64,000 nt of DNA from Fasciolopsis buskii (taxonomy: Eukaryota > Platyhelminthes > Trematoda > Plagiorchiida > Fasciolidae), in NCBI GenBank assembly GCA_008360955.1, contig LUCM01008294.1, forward strand, positions 1 through 64,000. Direction: 5' to 3'. Position 1 is the first letter of the stretch. Each line of letters opens with the position of its first letter. The notes below the pieces were generated by a model. The model was not told the origin of the DNA, did not search any database, and saw nothing but the letters and a program-made list of their open reading frames with translations. Below, one piece after another: positions 47,067 through 60,300 of the stretch. Both the position numbers and the translations under genes were made by a program.

Positions 47067-48529
47067 AAAATCCACAGGGTCCCGAAGCTGGACAAACCCA
47101 TCTAGCACTTGGAAAACATCAGTCACATCAACAAATAAATTGACCTTTCTCGGACACGGTCACGGACCGCATATCCGCAAGTAATTTAGTTACTCTGACA
47201 TAACCGACCTAACACCCCTCGCTGAGACCGGTCAGCTGGTAAAAAGCCTAATCTGCTAAATTAATCGAAGTTGGTTATGTCGAAAAAAACAAATCACAAC
47301 TCGTCGAAATCGGTTTGCAATATCACACAATTGTAAACAGACGAACACCAATCTGACACGATCGCACCCATATGCACATGGTTACTGTCGTGCTTCCATT
47401 GCTCTTTCAGTCTGATGAACACGTGTGTTAGGACAGGTGAGCTGACTGATCTACGAGACATGGGTCTGGCCAATTGAAGAACGCCAAAAGCCACTGACCA
47501 ACCACGTAACGCAGTCGAGTTGCCGATTGTCCGTCTGGTTTGCGGATCAGTTTGTTCATCCGATGGCAGCCGGTTAGTTAGTTGTTCGTCTATTCCAACG
47601 CTTATTTGCGTATATATATATATGTACACATACACACGTACACACATCCAAATACACACCAAACGCAGAAACATCAAGATTTGAGAGACCTGCTCTGACT
47701 GTGCCAGTTGTAAGCGCTGGAAACAAAACGACATTTAAAACAATTAACTCCGACTATCGGATTAACACGACCAAATTAACCTGCTGGGCTGGAGATATGG
47801 CAAAACATGCTCCTCACGATCCGTTAAATCGGTCGCCAATCGAGTGACATGTTCCGCGTTTGACACACACACGATTATTTGTACGAAAAACAGATTCACT
47901 TTGGACGTGCGAGAGCACTGCACGCCACTACCAAATTTGTCCGAATTCGTGAGGATATTTTGTGTTCCCGTGGCGTGTCACTGAAGTGCCAGTTTCGCTT
48001 GACTGTCCATTCTCCACGTGTATTCATCCGTGCTTGGTTGTGCTTGTGTGTACATGTGCTCACACACTTGTGCACAATCAAAATTTTATGGATTTTATTC
48101 TACAAACAACAACAGCTACCACAAGAACAACACCATTAGTTAGTTTTATTTCACAGTAAGTCAACTACCAATTTGTTTTTTTTTCTTTTGTTCGTGTTTA
48201 GTAGTAGTAGAAGGCTGGGAGTAGAAAATCACTTGTGTACTCACCCGTTTTCGGTCATCTGCGATTTTGTGGCCGAAGTTCAGTTCATCCTATCGGTTTG
48301 TAGTTGCATCCAATTGTTCGGGCATCAACAGCAACCAGTCGGTGAGATTAGTCATTCGTGTTCCCGCTTGTTTGTTCCACATCTTCTGACATTTGTAATC
48401 CTCAGAAAAATACTTAATTTACTGTTCGAAATATGTAGTTCCTAAAGCAAACCTGTTATAACTAATAATGAAGATCCCGTTTAATGAAATAAACCTTGTT
48501 TGTTTTGGATGCACAGCAAACAGTTGTGC
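47067..48529. other. Non-coding stretch
   Basis: A TA/CA-rich patch lies at 47610-47655. The 146-codon minus frame at 47294-47734 runs through that patch and is taken as chance. Confidence 0.3.
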
Positions 48530-48665
48530 GTTTGTCCGATTGCGTAATGGCTAGGGCATTCGATTCACAACCATTCATCCCGGGTTTGCGTCCCAGTTCG
48601 GGCGCGGTGGATATGAAAAGTGATAGCAGTTTTTACCAGTGCCAGGGTGTCCATGGAATTATAAC
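48530..48665 (+). mobile_element. SINE-B copy (tRNA-derived)
   Basis: Box A region GATTGCGTAATGGCTAGGGC and box B CCCGGGTTTGCGTCCCAGTT at tRNA spacing, then GGCGCGGTGGATATGAAAAG, aligning with the minus-strand copy at 18650-18815. The body diverges after about 110 bases. Confidence 0.7.
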
Positions 48666-50065
48666 CCCAAACTGACTCAAAACATCCTCCAACTGGTCGT
48701 GATCAGGTCACACCAGACAGATGATGTGGACCGACAGATTTTGCCGATCTCAAAGAGATCCAAAGGTGAGGTTTGAAACCACACGAAACTGTTCCTTACG
48801 GTTTTCTATCATCTATGCTCTGGCAGTTCTTCACTTTACCCCTGAGAGTTTGCAGTGACCGTATAACTGGAAAAGTATTCCTCTTCTGAAACAGTTTAGA
48901 GCCGGTGAAGCAAAACCAATTAATTTAGGAAGGCAAATAGACTAAGTTTGGAATATTATACACATATGTCACACAGGCTACTCGACCAATGGACGTGAGC
49001 ACACGATGCTTACTAGAATGGAATTTCCTAATCATGACCATTATCAATAGATCTACGCTCTCTGACACAGTCAACGATTTTTGACGAGTGAATCCTTTTT
49101 GAGCAGACTAACCTGTGAGCAAGAAGTTTGGTTCATTTGCTTTCAGGATCGGGGTACGAAAGTGTTTGTTTAGCAAAGAGATTAGGTGGACAGCCGTGTG
49201 GACGAATCAAGATTAATCACCCAGTCGAAATCTAGTGGTAACCTTGATATTCAACGCATCACAGAAACCAATACAAGCATTACACAGTTATTTTTATCTG
49301 ACTAGTTAAAAAAATCTTCAATACCACACATCATATTCGGACGTAGTTCTTCTGTGAACAAAAGTGGCTGATCTTTGTCGCAATGTAGTTTTTACCTTGA
49401 ATCAATCCGTGTTGTGTTGCTCGGTGTCCCGAGGTCCGCGGACTTTCATTTGGTCGGATTCTCTGGAGTTAGGAAATGGGCATTGTCATACTAGTCAGTG
49501 TGCATTCAAAAATAAAATGAAAAGGGTACTTCTTGTTCATTTAATTCTTTATGTAGATTAGGGTATTCAATCGAATCAATCTACCCATCTTTCCATCTCT
49601 GAAACATGGTCAAATCCGAACGGAAATTCTAAAACCACATGGAGATAGAGTTTGACTGCATCGGAAAACGAACTGAAGCATCCTGTCCCCTTAGTTTCTG
49701 CTTCCTTTTCACAAGTTATGGCACTGTTTATCTTGACTAATCTTTAATAGTTAAAATACCTAAGGGAACAATTCGCGGAACTCACAAATAAACAACATTC
49801 GAAGAAGAGTTGCACAAGCATAGCAGATACGGTATACCGCATCGGCGGACCGGTGTCAAGAATGATCACCGTTTGCGGGTCCGAAATCACATTTTCGATT
49901 TTGCGATCATTTTGCGCATCCAGCCAAATGTTTGAGGTAATTGTTCGGGTGTTTGGTAATTCCAGGCCTCATATGCAACATGTATTGCGTACATATATAT
50001 AAAAATATATAGGCATATATATATTAGAGGTTAGAAGGCGTACACCGAGTTATAACGTTTATTGT
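48666..50065. other. Non-coding stretch
   Basis: TATA-rich tracts lie at 49991-50024. No coding signal was seen. Confidence 0.3.
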
Positions 50066-50100
50066 GACCTTTCGATCCAAACTAGGACTCGTTGTCAAAC
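50066..50100 (-). other. Hammerhead-like motif beside a long (AT)n run
   Basis: Minus strand: TTTGACAACGAGTCC, a TAGTTT loop, GGATCGAAAGGTC. The stem pairs TCC with GGA and GA with TC, with one bulged base. The core deviates from CUGANGA. It resembles the other stem-plus-GAAA motifs in the window. Confidence 0.3.

Positions 50101-50103
<3 letters not shown>

Positions 50104-50168
<65 letters not shown>
50104..50168. repeat. (AT)n microsatellite
   Basis: About 32 uninterrupted TA units. The open frame across it (50024-50263, minus) is an artefact. Confidence 0.97.
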
Positions 50169-50171
<3 letters not shown>

Positions 50172-51209
50172 CGCATGCATATGTATAAGGTTTTCCTTAT
50201 GATGCATTCATGAGTTTCGTGCAAATGCAGTTGGGCGAACATGCTCAAATGATTTCCATTCAAACTGAAATAACTGTGAAAGATAGATGGGGTAACTGTT
50301 TGCTTACAGCAGGCTGATACACTTGAAATAGTGTATTATTTTAACTTTTCATTGTTATGGGTACTGAGTAAACCTCAATACAAGGAGTGTACACACATGG
50401 GAACCAATCAGAGTGAATTTGTTTTACCAAAAAAGAACAAAATTGTTAACATTCCAGCTTTTTCATTTGGTACTCATCCTGACTCTGTTTTTCTCACAGT
50501 CAAACGAGTGTTCCAAGTTGCATTGTGGATACATTTTTTTAGTCAGTCGATGATCTAGTCCGATTCTAAGCTTTGGGTTTACGCCATCTGAGTTGGATTC
50601 AACCGATATCTATTGAACCCAGTCATAATTAATTAGCTGAAACGGTAAAAGCAAATAATTCGAATATCTATCCACTGTTTCATTGTTTCATCAGTTCCGA
50701 CCACTTCGGCCTCAATTTCTTTTGTCCGTACCAATGTTTTTATAGGATGAAGATAAATCAATCTGCTTTTTTTCTTACTTAATTTTGTGGTTGCTAAGCC
50801 TAATGCCCATTGAGTTGAGTTTTCTTTTAACAAATTCTCGCTGTTCTTCGTGATAAACGTGAGTTCACGGAAAACATTTAATCGAATATGGGCAAATGGT
50901 GTGAAATTATCGATTTCTCCGGAGTCATCATTTGTAGCTTTGTGACGGGGGTTGCTAGCATAGCTTCCTTCTATCATTATCGGTACTTGCGTGACTAGCT
51001 GGCAATTGCGTACTCACTTTGACAATGCGGAGAAAATCCTTTAGACCAAGTTTAGTAGAAATGAACAAACCGATATATTTCGTTGTCCCCGTTGTTGACT
51101 TTTGCTGTTGCACTGACGTGAACTGTTTGCCTGTCACAACTGTAGAGCAAAACGGTCCTAGTCTGCACTGAAAATGTCCTATTTTATAGTCGAGTCTAGT
51201 GTTTGTGGT
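50169..51209. other. Non-coding stretch, nothing identified
   Basis: No repeat or gene was recognised. Confidence 0.3.
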
Positions 51210-51290
51210 CATGCAAGTGGTTTGGCGGTGACCATCGTAGAACTAGAAAGTGAGAATTGCGGGTTCGAGTCTGTCCGCTCCCGGTTGCTG
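51210..51290 (+). mobile_element. tRNA-like SINE head
   Basis: TTTGGCGGTGACCATCGTAG (box A region) and GCGGGTTCGAGTCTGTCC (box B) at tRNA spacing. The body after CTCCCGGTTGCTG does not match families A to C; an RTE 3' piece starts about 60 bases on. Confidence 0.5.
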
Positions 51291-51349
51291 AACTAGGAGG
51301 TAGCTTAGAGCTAGCTGAAACGCTCATCCTGGTTTACTGTTCCGCAATT

Positions 51350-51650
51350 TTATTGCTTCAACCTACTTTTCCTTATGCCGTCCTATTCCGGAGACCCGTC
51401 AACGCTTGCGAACCACTTTTTGCGTGTTGCAAGCACTCGTTTACCATTTCGTGCCTTTTTTTTCTATTACTTGCACTGGGTGGAAGAAGCCACATGGCAG
51501 CGTGGAATGAGATCATGTACATTGAAGTTGCGCACTATAGTGCTCCAAGTCTTCGTGGCGTAGGTCCGAAAGATCCATTCACCAGCTGGCTGCAGACGCT
51601 GAAAGATATGGCAGCGAAACCTGTTGTCCTTTAATACCGCATCAAAACAG
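51350..51650 (+). pseudogene. RTE reverse transcriptase C-terminus
   Basis: Over two frames: NHFLRVASTRLPFRAFF (family LGHVLRM...RLP.RALF), GGRSHMAAWNEIM, then GVGPKDPFTSWLQTLKDMAA (family GWGPKD....WLETL.DMA). The end of the coding part is close to 51634. It is a short 3' piece, as expected for a 5'-truncated insertion, and shares the PKD..SWL.TLKD ending with the copy at 11.4 kb. Confidence 0.75.
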
Positions 51651-54600
51651 TTGAAAGAAAATGCGTTTGTACAGTTAGACTGTACTACCTGTGGTGTCTG
51701 CTACGAATGTTTCTTTTTCAGCCTGTGTAGATCCACTCTGGGTCCTCCTCCGATATTCATTCTTTCTACTCCAACGTGCAACTACATGAGAACTTTTCTA
51801 CTCATATCTCCGGGTTCGCTAACCGATTGCTGACACTCTACTCGCCGCCAGTAAGTCGTACAGCGAGCGAAAAATTTCCACATTCTATTTCTCTATTACT
51901 GCTACCAGTCGAAGTATAGTCTTTTTATAAAACTTATTGCTATCATAAAGTAGCGCAAAATTTTCAACCAGGAGACCTTGCAATTTTGTGTTCAGTTATT
52001 TTGGAATAGCTGTGTGACATAAGAACGTGTTCAAAAGATGCAAACAAACTGTTCGTCTGTCCTTCATCAAGGCTGCACTGTTGTCATTGAGCTTTCCCAC
52101 GTGGATTGTTTGTGCTAGATGAAATCGTTTCATCTGGTCTAACTTCCGTTCATTTTGTTGAGGTTTGGTTTTCTTCTACCGCTATCTGTACAGGTATAGC
52201 CTAATTTTCTAACCTAAACAGCTCTCGTCCGAATTTCAGTTTTATTTTCTGTCCCTTCAGGTAATGTGGCTTTCCCGTCCGACCGGTTGTTCGTTCCAAC
52301 CCCTCGGTTACGGTGCAGGTACTATTCCAGACTTGCTCTTCCGAAATCGGATTGAACGTGCGTCACGGTCGCAATTAGTCCTTTAGATCAGTGTACGTGC
52401 TTTTACTTCCAATGACACAGGTAATCTTCCCCTTCCAAAATCTGGTGAAGTGCATTACCGCCCTAGGAGCAGTTTCGGACACTCATGATGACCCATTTTA
52501 ACAACTTTGTGTCTGCTGTATTCATCCCCACATCCCTCGCAAAGCCGTTCTGAGCCTCAAAGGCTCAGCAAGTTATTGAACACTGTTTATCAGTTTGCGA
52601 ATGAGTTAAGTGCACATGGACAAACTTATAACACATGTCTACAAGTGTTCCCGCTTAGCAATAGTCGAAAAGCGAATTAGCGGATGCTGATTCATCAAGT
52701 TTTTAATGCCCCTTTGTAACCAGTCGCACAGAAACAGACGTCATTTAGTACTATATGTAATTTTCCAAAAGTAAGTAACACTGTGATGTCCGTTAGGGGG
52801 TACGCACGGCCGACATTCCGGTCACGGTGGGTAACTGTTTTCAACGGGGGCCTGAGGAGGGGCTGCCTCTGTCGGATGGTACACACGCTCTGAACCCCTT
52901 TCGGTTCAGAATCGTTAACCAAGAGTATTTGTTTGTTGAAGAACACTATGACATCATTTTTGTAAGGTCGAACTTGACCAATAGTGACAGGCAGTATGGG
53001 TGTTAGTTGCGCGTTTGTTTTATTCAGAGGAATTTACTTTACCGGACGGTGACCACTTGTGACTTTCATTGAGAAGTTAATCAGTCACCAATGAAAAGTG
53101 AAATGCAATCGGTCGGGGTAATGTATGACAATTCACCTCAGATAAAATATTCTCAGACTTTTGCAAAGATATCATCCAAAATCATTAGGATATCTAGGTA
53201 ATCTAACTGGTTATGGGCAAAGTTAGACGTGAAATGGTGTTTAGGTAAGTGAAATAGTGATTACCCGGTCCAGACACGGCTATGGCAAGAGGGTAAATTT
53301 GCCGTCAATCTTTATTCTACATGCGGAAATCATAGAAGGTGAAATGAAAATCTTAGTCTAAAGCGACTAGGTTTGAAAAATTGGTACTCTGGCTCACGAC
53401 TGTCCGATCCTAACCTCTTCTTGATCTCCAAAAAGCATACCATCTGATCACCATACTAACCCGTGAAGGGAGACGATTTAGCATGCGAAGAAAAATCAAT
53501 CATTCTCAATCTTTTATTTTCAGTGCTATTTCGTTGTTTCCATCTGAGGTCAACGGAAATGAGACAGATTTAAACGATCACATTTCCAAATCGCCGTTAG
53601 AACAATGATTGTCACGATGAATGTTGGTACCAATTTATTTGTTCCCACACGTCTCACTCAACCTGAACACCTAGTGCTTTTCAATCAGCGGCGACCGTGT
53701 ATTTTATTTATTTCGCAGAGATATAAATTAGTGGAAATGGTGAAAATACCATAAGCACAATGAATTCCAATCAGTATGCGCCCACCCTCGTAGTCCTGGT
53801 GAGGAATTTGCCGACGCCGACCGAAATTGGACGACGCATTTGGTGAACATTACCTGTTATTTTCACACTCCGCGAGGGGATTTTGGGGATAGAAATTGGA
53901 GGAACAGGAAGGAAGAACAAATTGTTAGATTATTTACTTCAACCCCGGGCACAGGAAGTTAGCTCGCACACAAAACTCCAGTTAATGTGATTTGTATACA
54001 TACGCCGCAGATTGCTAAGTCCACGTTTCGTGGATGAGATTTGTAAATAGTGTGGAGAACGAAGCAATTCGGTTGTGTGTATTTGGTACCCATGAAAGAC
54101 AATTACGGATTACATGTGGGACATTCACGTCGGTTCGATTTGATTCGTATCGACAAAATAGTTTTGCAACATGACTTGAAAAAACAACGAAAACAATCGA
54201 TTCTTCGGATGAATATTTGTTCCGCTTCTTGAATAACACGAACTTGGTTAAAATGGAGTGGACGAAAAAAAAATCCCGGTGTTGGCCACCGAAAATGGGA
54301 TTTGTTTTTGAAACACTTTTGTTCTTTTGAAATTTTTGTTGTTGTGCGAGCCGAAAATGAATTGTCAATGAAAGCCAGACACTTACAGGATTGGAAAATG
54401 ATTTCATTTTTTTAATTTTCGAGTAATTGACAGCAATCAAACTGCTCGTCTGTTCACTTTGATATATTTTATTACGGACCGACAAAGGAAACTTCTCGAA
54501 AAAAACGAGAATTCATAAATGACTAGACGGGAGACGGGAAGTGGAATAGCAAAAAGCAACGAATCGGAGCTCATAAACCGCGTCGGTCATTTGGTACAGC

Positions 54601-54729
54601 GGCACAATCTAACAATACAGTGCATCATTCTATAACGTGCAAACAAATCTCTCTCTCTATGTATATATATGTATATATGCGAGATGTAATTAGCGGGGAT
54701 TACTGTAAAATCGGCATCTTGACACTCAG
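51651..54729. other. Mostly non-coding stretch
   Basis: An acceptor-like TTTCTTTTTCAG lies at 51710-51721, followed by an open frame that stops near 51833; 12 bases on is a GTAAGT. The 156-codon minus frame at 54015-54485 has no motif and is of chance length. TATG/TATA repeats occur near 54660-54680. Confidence 0.25.
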
Positions 54730-54796
54730 AAGAGGGATAATCTTTCGATGGTACAGTTTGTCAAGCCTGGAACCGGAGGCCGAATGGCAAGAAATC
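54730..54796 (+). CDS. Candidate exon A of an unidentified gene
   Basis: After CTTGACACTCAG the frame reads KRDNLSMVQFVKPGTGGRMA and two more residues and ends at C|GTAAGC in phase 1. The ATG inside (54748) has a G at +4 and could also be a translation start. Without splicing the frame continues to a TGA at about 54858 and reads a basic tail. It joins in phase to the candidate at 55604. No homologue is recognised. Confidence 0.28.
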
Positions 54797-55603
54797 GTAA
54801 GCTGCGGTCGCTCGAAAGATCCCCTGTGGTCTGCCACATTTACGATCAGCACAAATGATTCGGGAAAGAAATCGCAAAATTGATGCAGTATGCAAAATCT
54901 TCCCCAGTCAGCTGTGCCCTACTAGTCAATGACCGGTCGGAGGGGGGGGGGTCGGAGGTGATTCGTGCATTCTGACCAGTTCACACGATTCGACTACTAG
55001 CCAACCTTTCGGAAAACAGGAAATATTGTTGCAGGTGTTTACAAGAGCCGAAAGAATTTTGTTCACTTCAACCAAGATCTGGTTGGTTATGATACCCGAA
55101 ACGAGCGTGTTGCCTGACGATCATCACTTTGTTGCATTCTAGTGGAGGAGGAGGGTAACTCTGGCAATAAGGTGATCATAAGTGGCAAAATGTTCGTGAA
55201 CCAAATTGCCAATAACATCGATGCACCTCCAGTATGTATAAACAGTGATTCGATCATTACTAAGAAGTAAACTGATTACTACATAATCAAATTAGCCACT
55301 GTAATTGGCTGTGCATGGTTTGAACCTTTAAATTCATAAATGTTTATTATTAATATTACCAATAAAGGGTTGCGTATTCGCTTTGATTCACGCATCCCCG
55401 ATGCTTCGACTGAATTATTTAGCTAAGAGCGTGGTCGTGCGGGATGCCCATACCCAGGTACATGAGATAAAAAATGTCCCACAAAAAAATTTCGATTGAC
55501 TACCTAAGCATCCTAACGTAAGTGCAGGAATGTAGGACAATAAATGCACCTAGTCACAATGGATCTAAAAACTGAGTACGGAGTCGAATTGGTGGTCTTT
55601 CAG

Positions 55604-55722
55604 TGGCCGAACTCCTGACGAACGGAGCTTTGCGCAGTACGCCTGGACGCGTCCAAAAGTTTAACCGGAATTTATCGTTTGAGCCGACGTTGTCCCGTAT
55701 CAAATCCCATTGCAATAAATTG
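55604..55722 (+). CDS. Candidate exon B of the same unidentified gene
   Basis: GGTCTTTCAG precedes it and TTG|GTATCA follows. It is 119 bases, starts with the last two bases of a codon and ends in phase 0, so it fits exon A (C plus TG gives leucine). Translation includes AELLTNGALRSTPGRVQKFN and FEPTLSRIKSHCNKL, which has a normal, serine- and arginine-containing soluble composition. No family is recognised. Chance of phase agreement alone is one in three. Confidence 0.32.
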
Positions 55723-56219
55723 GTATCACTCCCCTTCATGAAGAATGAAAAGCAAGCAACTTACGTGAATGCCATTCGTTCACAAACTCGATTTGTATTT
55801 GTGATCATCTCGTTTGTAAAACCGCCGATTTGGTTAAGCGAAGGGTAGTATCAGTTAAAATTCTTGGTTCGACCAATAGTAGAACAGCTATTCACGGTCA
55901 GAATACTGTAGAAAGTGCCGTTGTTTCGTTGAAAGCCGACTGACAGTCTTGGTTAGCGGTTGAATTGGAATTAGACGGACGAGGTGAGATTTGAGATCAA
56001 GAAATCGCAATTACTTTTCTCGACAAACAGTTTATTGTGAACTTTGATCGCCAAAAGCTGACCAGATTTTGACCGTTAGAAACCGCTGCAAACAGCGCTG
56101 TTGAACGAAATTTTCCAGTTAACCTTGGAGTAGTTCCAAATTTTACAAACTTGCTTCCTCTAGCTCTCCTTCACAAAATCCGGGAATCATGTGTCGGATC
56201 GCCAGTCACGGGGTACCAT

Positions 56220-56250
<31 letters not shown>

Positions 56251-59200
56251 CCAATACACAGTGCAGTACGTACACCAGCAAATGTTCATTCAACGTGGGC
56301 CACGTATGGGACCCATGAGAGTCAGGTTGTCCGGCCGATGATTGGACAGATAAAATTGTGGTGTAGAAGCGAAGTTCACGAGTTAGAATCACCTCGCGGC
56401 TCATTAAAATTTCCCGTCCGATAGCATTTTCACAGTCAACACCTCCCTTGAGAGATATCACACATTTTCCGTATTATCGTTAGAGGGATCAGAATGCTGA
56501 CTATTCTTTTTCTTATTCCTATTATTATTAATACCATTGTTAAACGAAGCAGGCTTGACATGTCGGGATAGTTTTGAAGTAGTTTTAAAACTAGTCGAAA
56601 TAAGGTGTAAACACCGGTACAGGATAAAGGAAGTCTTCACTGCACAAGAACGTGTGATGATTAAAGGACACATTTTACGGTTTGGAACTCAACCCCGGCC
56701 GGCGTAAGATTAGTATTAGCTTCGTACCGGAAAACGATCTCTTGTGGATTGATTCGCAACTACCTGTTTTGCTGTGAACATGAACACGCGCGAAGACAAG
56801 GATTTTAGATTTTATTCTGACGGACCGATGCTGAAAGCCTGTATGATCCACGGTCGACGTGAACAGGAAGTCCGAGTTGGTAGTTGGGTAGACTTAGGAG
56901 TTTGACTATCTTGTTGCGGGTGCGTTTATTCTATAGTTTCATTTCATCAATTTATTCGTCGGAGACGCAAGTTCCATCGGCTAATCTGTTCGGTTTCGAA
57001 GAGCAAGTTAACACCACAAAGTGTGGAATAACATTGGTATACAAGAAGCTTTTATATTATTGTGATGAAATATCTGCCGAGAACCAACTCAAGTAACCCA
57101 TCGGCAATTGGGTAGCGTCACAGCTCAATGCTTTTGGAATTGACAGAATACCGGAAAGTGATCGAATCTCGCTGAACTGGGTTATTCACTGGGTGCTAAG
57201 CAAATAAGAGCTTAAGACCATGTCTTATGCAACGGCCCAATATACCACGCGCACACGTGAATGTGCGAAACGGCACACAAAAATCGATGCAACTATCGAT
57301 CCGTTGAGGTCGGACGAGGTATGCAAAGTAGTCCAATAGGTTTCAGTCACAGCCCAGGTAATGCACGTATTTTCACCCCTATGAAGCTAAAAGGACCTGA
57401 TTTATTCGGTGAACGTTACTATAATTGACTGACAAACTGGATCTATAGTGATGCTTTCATATTTTACTGTTTGAAATCGGTAGCTTTTCTAGTATGCTAC
57501 TCGATAGAGAATTTCTTGCGAGTTTAATGGATTTTTCATCTACGAAAAAGTTGATTGGTCTGACGTTCACCCTAAATTAGGATTAACTGCATCTAATTGA
57601 CGGTAGGAACAAGTAATAGCCAAGCTTCTAATAGATTATTCGATTTCAAGTTTGCTTTGTTATCGAACTCAACGCAAAACGTATGCAATACTTTCCCGCC
57701 ATTATTTCAGGACACCTTCTTTTGTCCTGTCTGATCACGATTACTTGTTATGCTCATGTGAGACTGATTCCTTTGTGACAAGTCTCTCACCTAGGTGAGA
57801 ATCAAATCCCGTACAGACTTTGTGATCGAAAAATTTCGACTTTCGAATCACTTTTACATCCACAAAACGTGTCAAACCTATCATCGGCACGGTATCCACT
57901 AGTGAACTGAATGCCACAATTTTTTTCTAGTTATAGTTCATACTGTCCTTCGAATGCAATACCAACTGTTTGTTCCATTGTGTTTCCCAAAACTTTGATG
58001 GCATATTTTCTATCTTCGTTCTTGACTGACTGGTCGCTGAGCCCGCGAGAAAACAATTCAGGCTAGGCCGGGTCGACTAATTCAGATTTCTCTTTGGCTC
58101 AAACGCTAAAATGAACAAGAACTAAAAGTCGTTGATGGCACGACCATGAATGCGGTCAATATCACACGAGATTAGAGAAGTGCTTATTTGAGTGTAACTA
58201 ATTCGTCACAATGTTATACTGAGAAGGAGCAACAATAACAACAACAAAAAACACACCAGACTGATTTCGTAATTCTTCTGTTGGCCAGAAATAGTTTCTT
58301 TTGGCATTTCATAATTTGTGGCATATTCGGGTGTGGATGTGTGGTATTTTTGCAGCACACCTGCAATTAGCCTGGTCAGAATGCGGATCAATAACCTATA
58401 TGGGATAGCAGCACGTGATCACAACCTGATGCAAGTTTCATAAATCAATTATTCATTGGATAATGCTTGATATCACACCTCTAGAATTTAGTATTGCGTT
58501 ATTTTCGAAAGGGTTGTTGAATCACTAATGAACCAATGCTTTAATACTGAGGGTAAGTAGCCAATTGAAATTCATATCGCTGTCTTGGAAGAAAACTATC
58601 TAAAAATGAGTTGATAGTTCCAACAAAAATAAAGATCTATTTACTCTTCTAATATCGAATTTCTTGTATTGAATGCCAACGAATATAGTCTAAACGGTCA
58701 ACGATCAATATGTATTCACTAATCGGCAGTTTATTGTCGACAATAAGTGGAATAAAAGCTGGTGTCTGTCTGTAAAACAATAGTTTAGACAACTAATGCA
58801 CAAGGGCGGGGACAATCGACCGATTGTGACAACCAAAACACATCGATTTATAGTATGAAAATATTGCCACCTTTCGACTCACTCGCTAAATTCTATTGTG
58901 CATCAGTTCTGCCTGCTTTTTTTCTTTCGTTCCGCCATAATTAGATACCCTAGACAGTTCCCTATTTGTATGAAGGTGTGTCAAGCTAGATTTAGAGTGA
59001 CGGATACTATTTTTTCCCTGGATAAATGTTGCACACTGGGACAATTAACTGGTGCAGTTTGTCTAAAAAAGAAATCTCTGTACATTTAGAGCTATTAGTT
59101 TGACGGATAAAATTCATTCTTTCGAAAGCATGATCATCTCACAAACAAAGCTTTTTGCTGAAAATCTTATCATTAAAATATTAGTCAGAGTCGGCAACAC

Positions 59201-59724
59201 AAGGATAGTATCATTGTGGGTTTTTTGAAGGCGAAATAAATACAAACAACTCGATAATAGTCAGGCAGAACTAATTTCACACTCGTGTTCATCTCACAGA
59301 GAAATGACATCGATTTTGACAAATCATTTGCGAAACCAGCTTTTGCCAAGTGAACAGTTTCCAAATGCTTCTGATTGTTGAATTCAGATGGCGCAATATT
59401 CAAACCTCAGTCACGGTTAAATCATCCCCGCATGAACTGTAAAACATTTTTTTGATTAAGAACGAAGACAGGGAGAGAGTGATAAAATAATTAGGACCCA
59501 TTTATAACACCTGGATATCAAACTAACGGCAAAATGCAGACTTGATACTACTCATTTGTCTCTGTTTTGGTCACTGGGGACCAGCATTTAGAATCTGACC
59601 AAGGAGTCCGGAAACCATTTTAGGTGTCCACCGGTAAATCAGAAAGCTAGTGAAACAAAACTCTTGAAAATGGGAGAAAGTTAAAATAACAAATTTTAGA
59701 GACTTATTTTAGCATGTGCGAGGC
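55723..59724. other. Mostly non-coding stretch
   Basis: It holds a (CA)n microsatellite at 56220-56248, a box-B-like patch near 56380, and no recognisable exon or repeat copy. Confidence 0.3.
56220..56248 (+). repeat. (CA)n microsatellite
   Basis: A pure CA dinucleotide run. Confidence 0.95.
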
Positions 59725-59815
59725 AGGGAAAGAGACCTAGGAGGATGGTCAAACGATTCACATGATTGCTTTTGAGCATAGACGTCAAGGGTTCAAATTT
59801 TACTGATTTCTCCAT
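59725..59815 (+). mobile_element. tRNA-like SINE head, family uncertain
   Basis: GAGGATGGTCAAACGATTCA resembles a box A region and GTCAAGGGTTCAAATTTTAC a box B. The body beyond is unassigned. Confidence 0.4.
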
Positions 59816-59969
59816 TGGAGATTCTGTCATGGACTAAGATCCCTTATTTCAATAGCGCGCCAGTTTTGTAGCAATTAGAAGAGAGGTTATGACTAAATCG
59901 GTTAAAAGTAGACAAAAGACCGACTTTATCAGTGTTTCGCAAAACTTCTGTCCAATCCATCTTCTATTC

Positions 59970-60300
59970 TCGGTAAAGCTCGACTAGCCTGCGTCCGCAC
60001 GACCATATTAGCTGGCGGTGTGGCAATTGGTTTAGTCCATCTGGTACTCGCTTTTGCGCATTTTCACCGCTAAGGTATGACAAGGTGTTGTAACAAGGCG
60101 GAACATCTGGTGTCCCGTGGGGCGAATGGATTGGGTCATGTTCTAAGGCCATCCACCTGTTCGAGTACAGTTGTGCAGTTTTGTTCCGAGGGTAGGCAAG
60201 TTCCATTCGGTTTTCCTGAACCCGTCTTGATTTCTGTCAGTTATCGTCATTTTATGTCAGTTGTCACAAAAGACAAAATGCATTTGCATGGCTAAACCAC
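59970..60300 (+). pseudogene. Possible RTE C-terminal relic
   Basis: KARLACVR near 59976 and ANGLGHVLRPSTCSS near 60130 resemble the KARLAF.NLR and RLRWLGHVLRMP blocks, but the interval between them is about half the expected length and nothing else matches. Treat as a weak call. Confidence 0.22.

Noticed and set aside
47294..47734. A 146-codon minus-strand frame
   Set aside because: It crosses a TA/CA-rich tract, shows no motif, and its length is within what chance gives in 64 kb of six frames.
50024..50263. A 79-codon minus-strand frame
   Set aside because: Its core is an alternating IY peptide read from the (AT)n microsatellite.
54015..54485. The longest open frame in the window (156 codons, minus)
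   Set aside because: No recognisable domain, lysine/phenylalanine-rich composition from A/T-rich DNA, and chance length. Left out as a gene.
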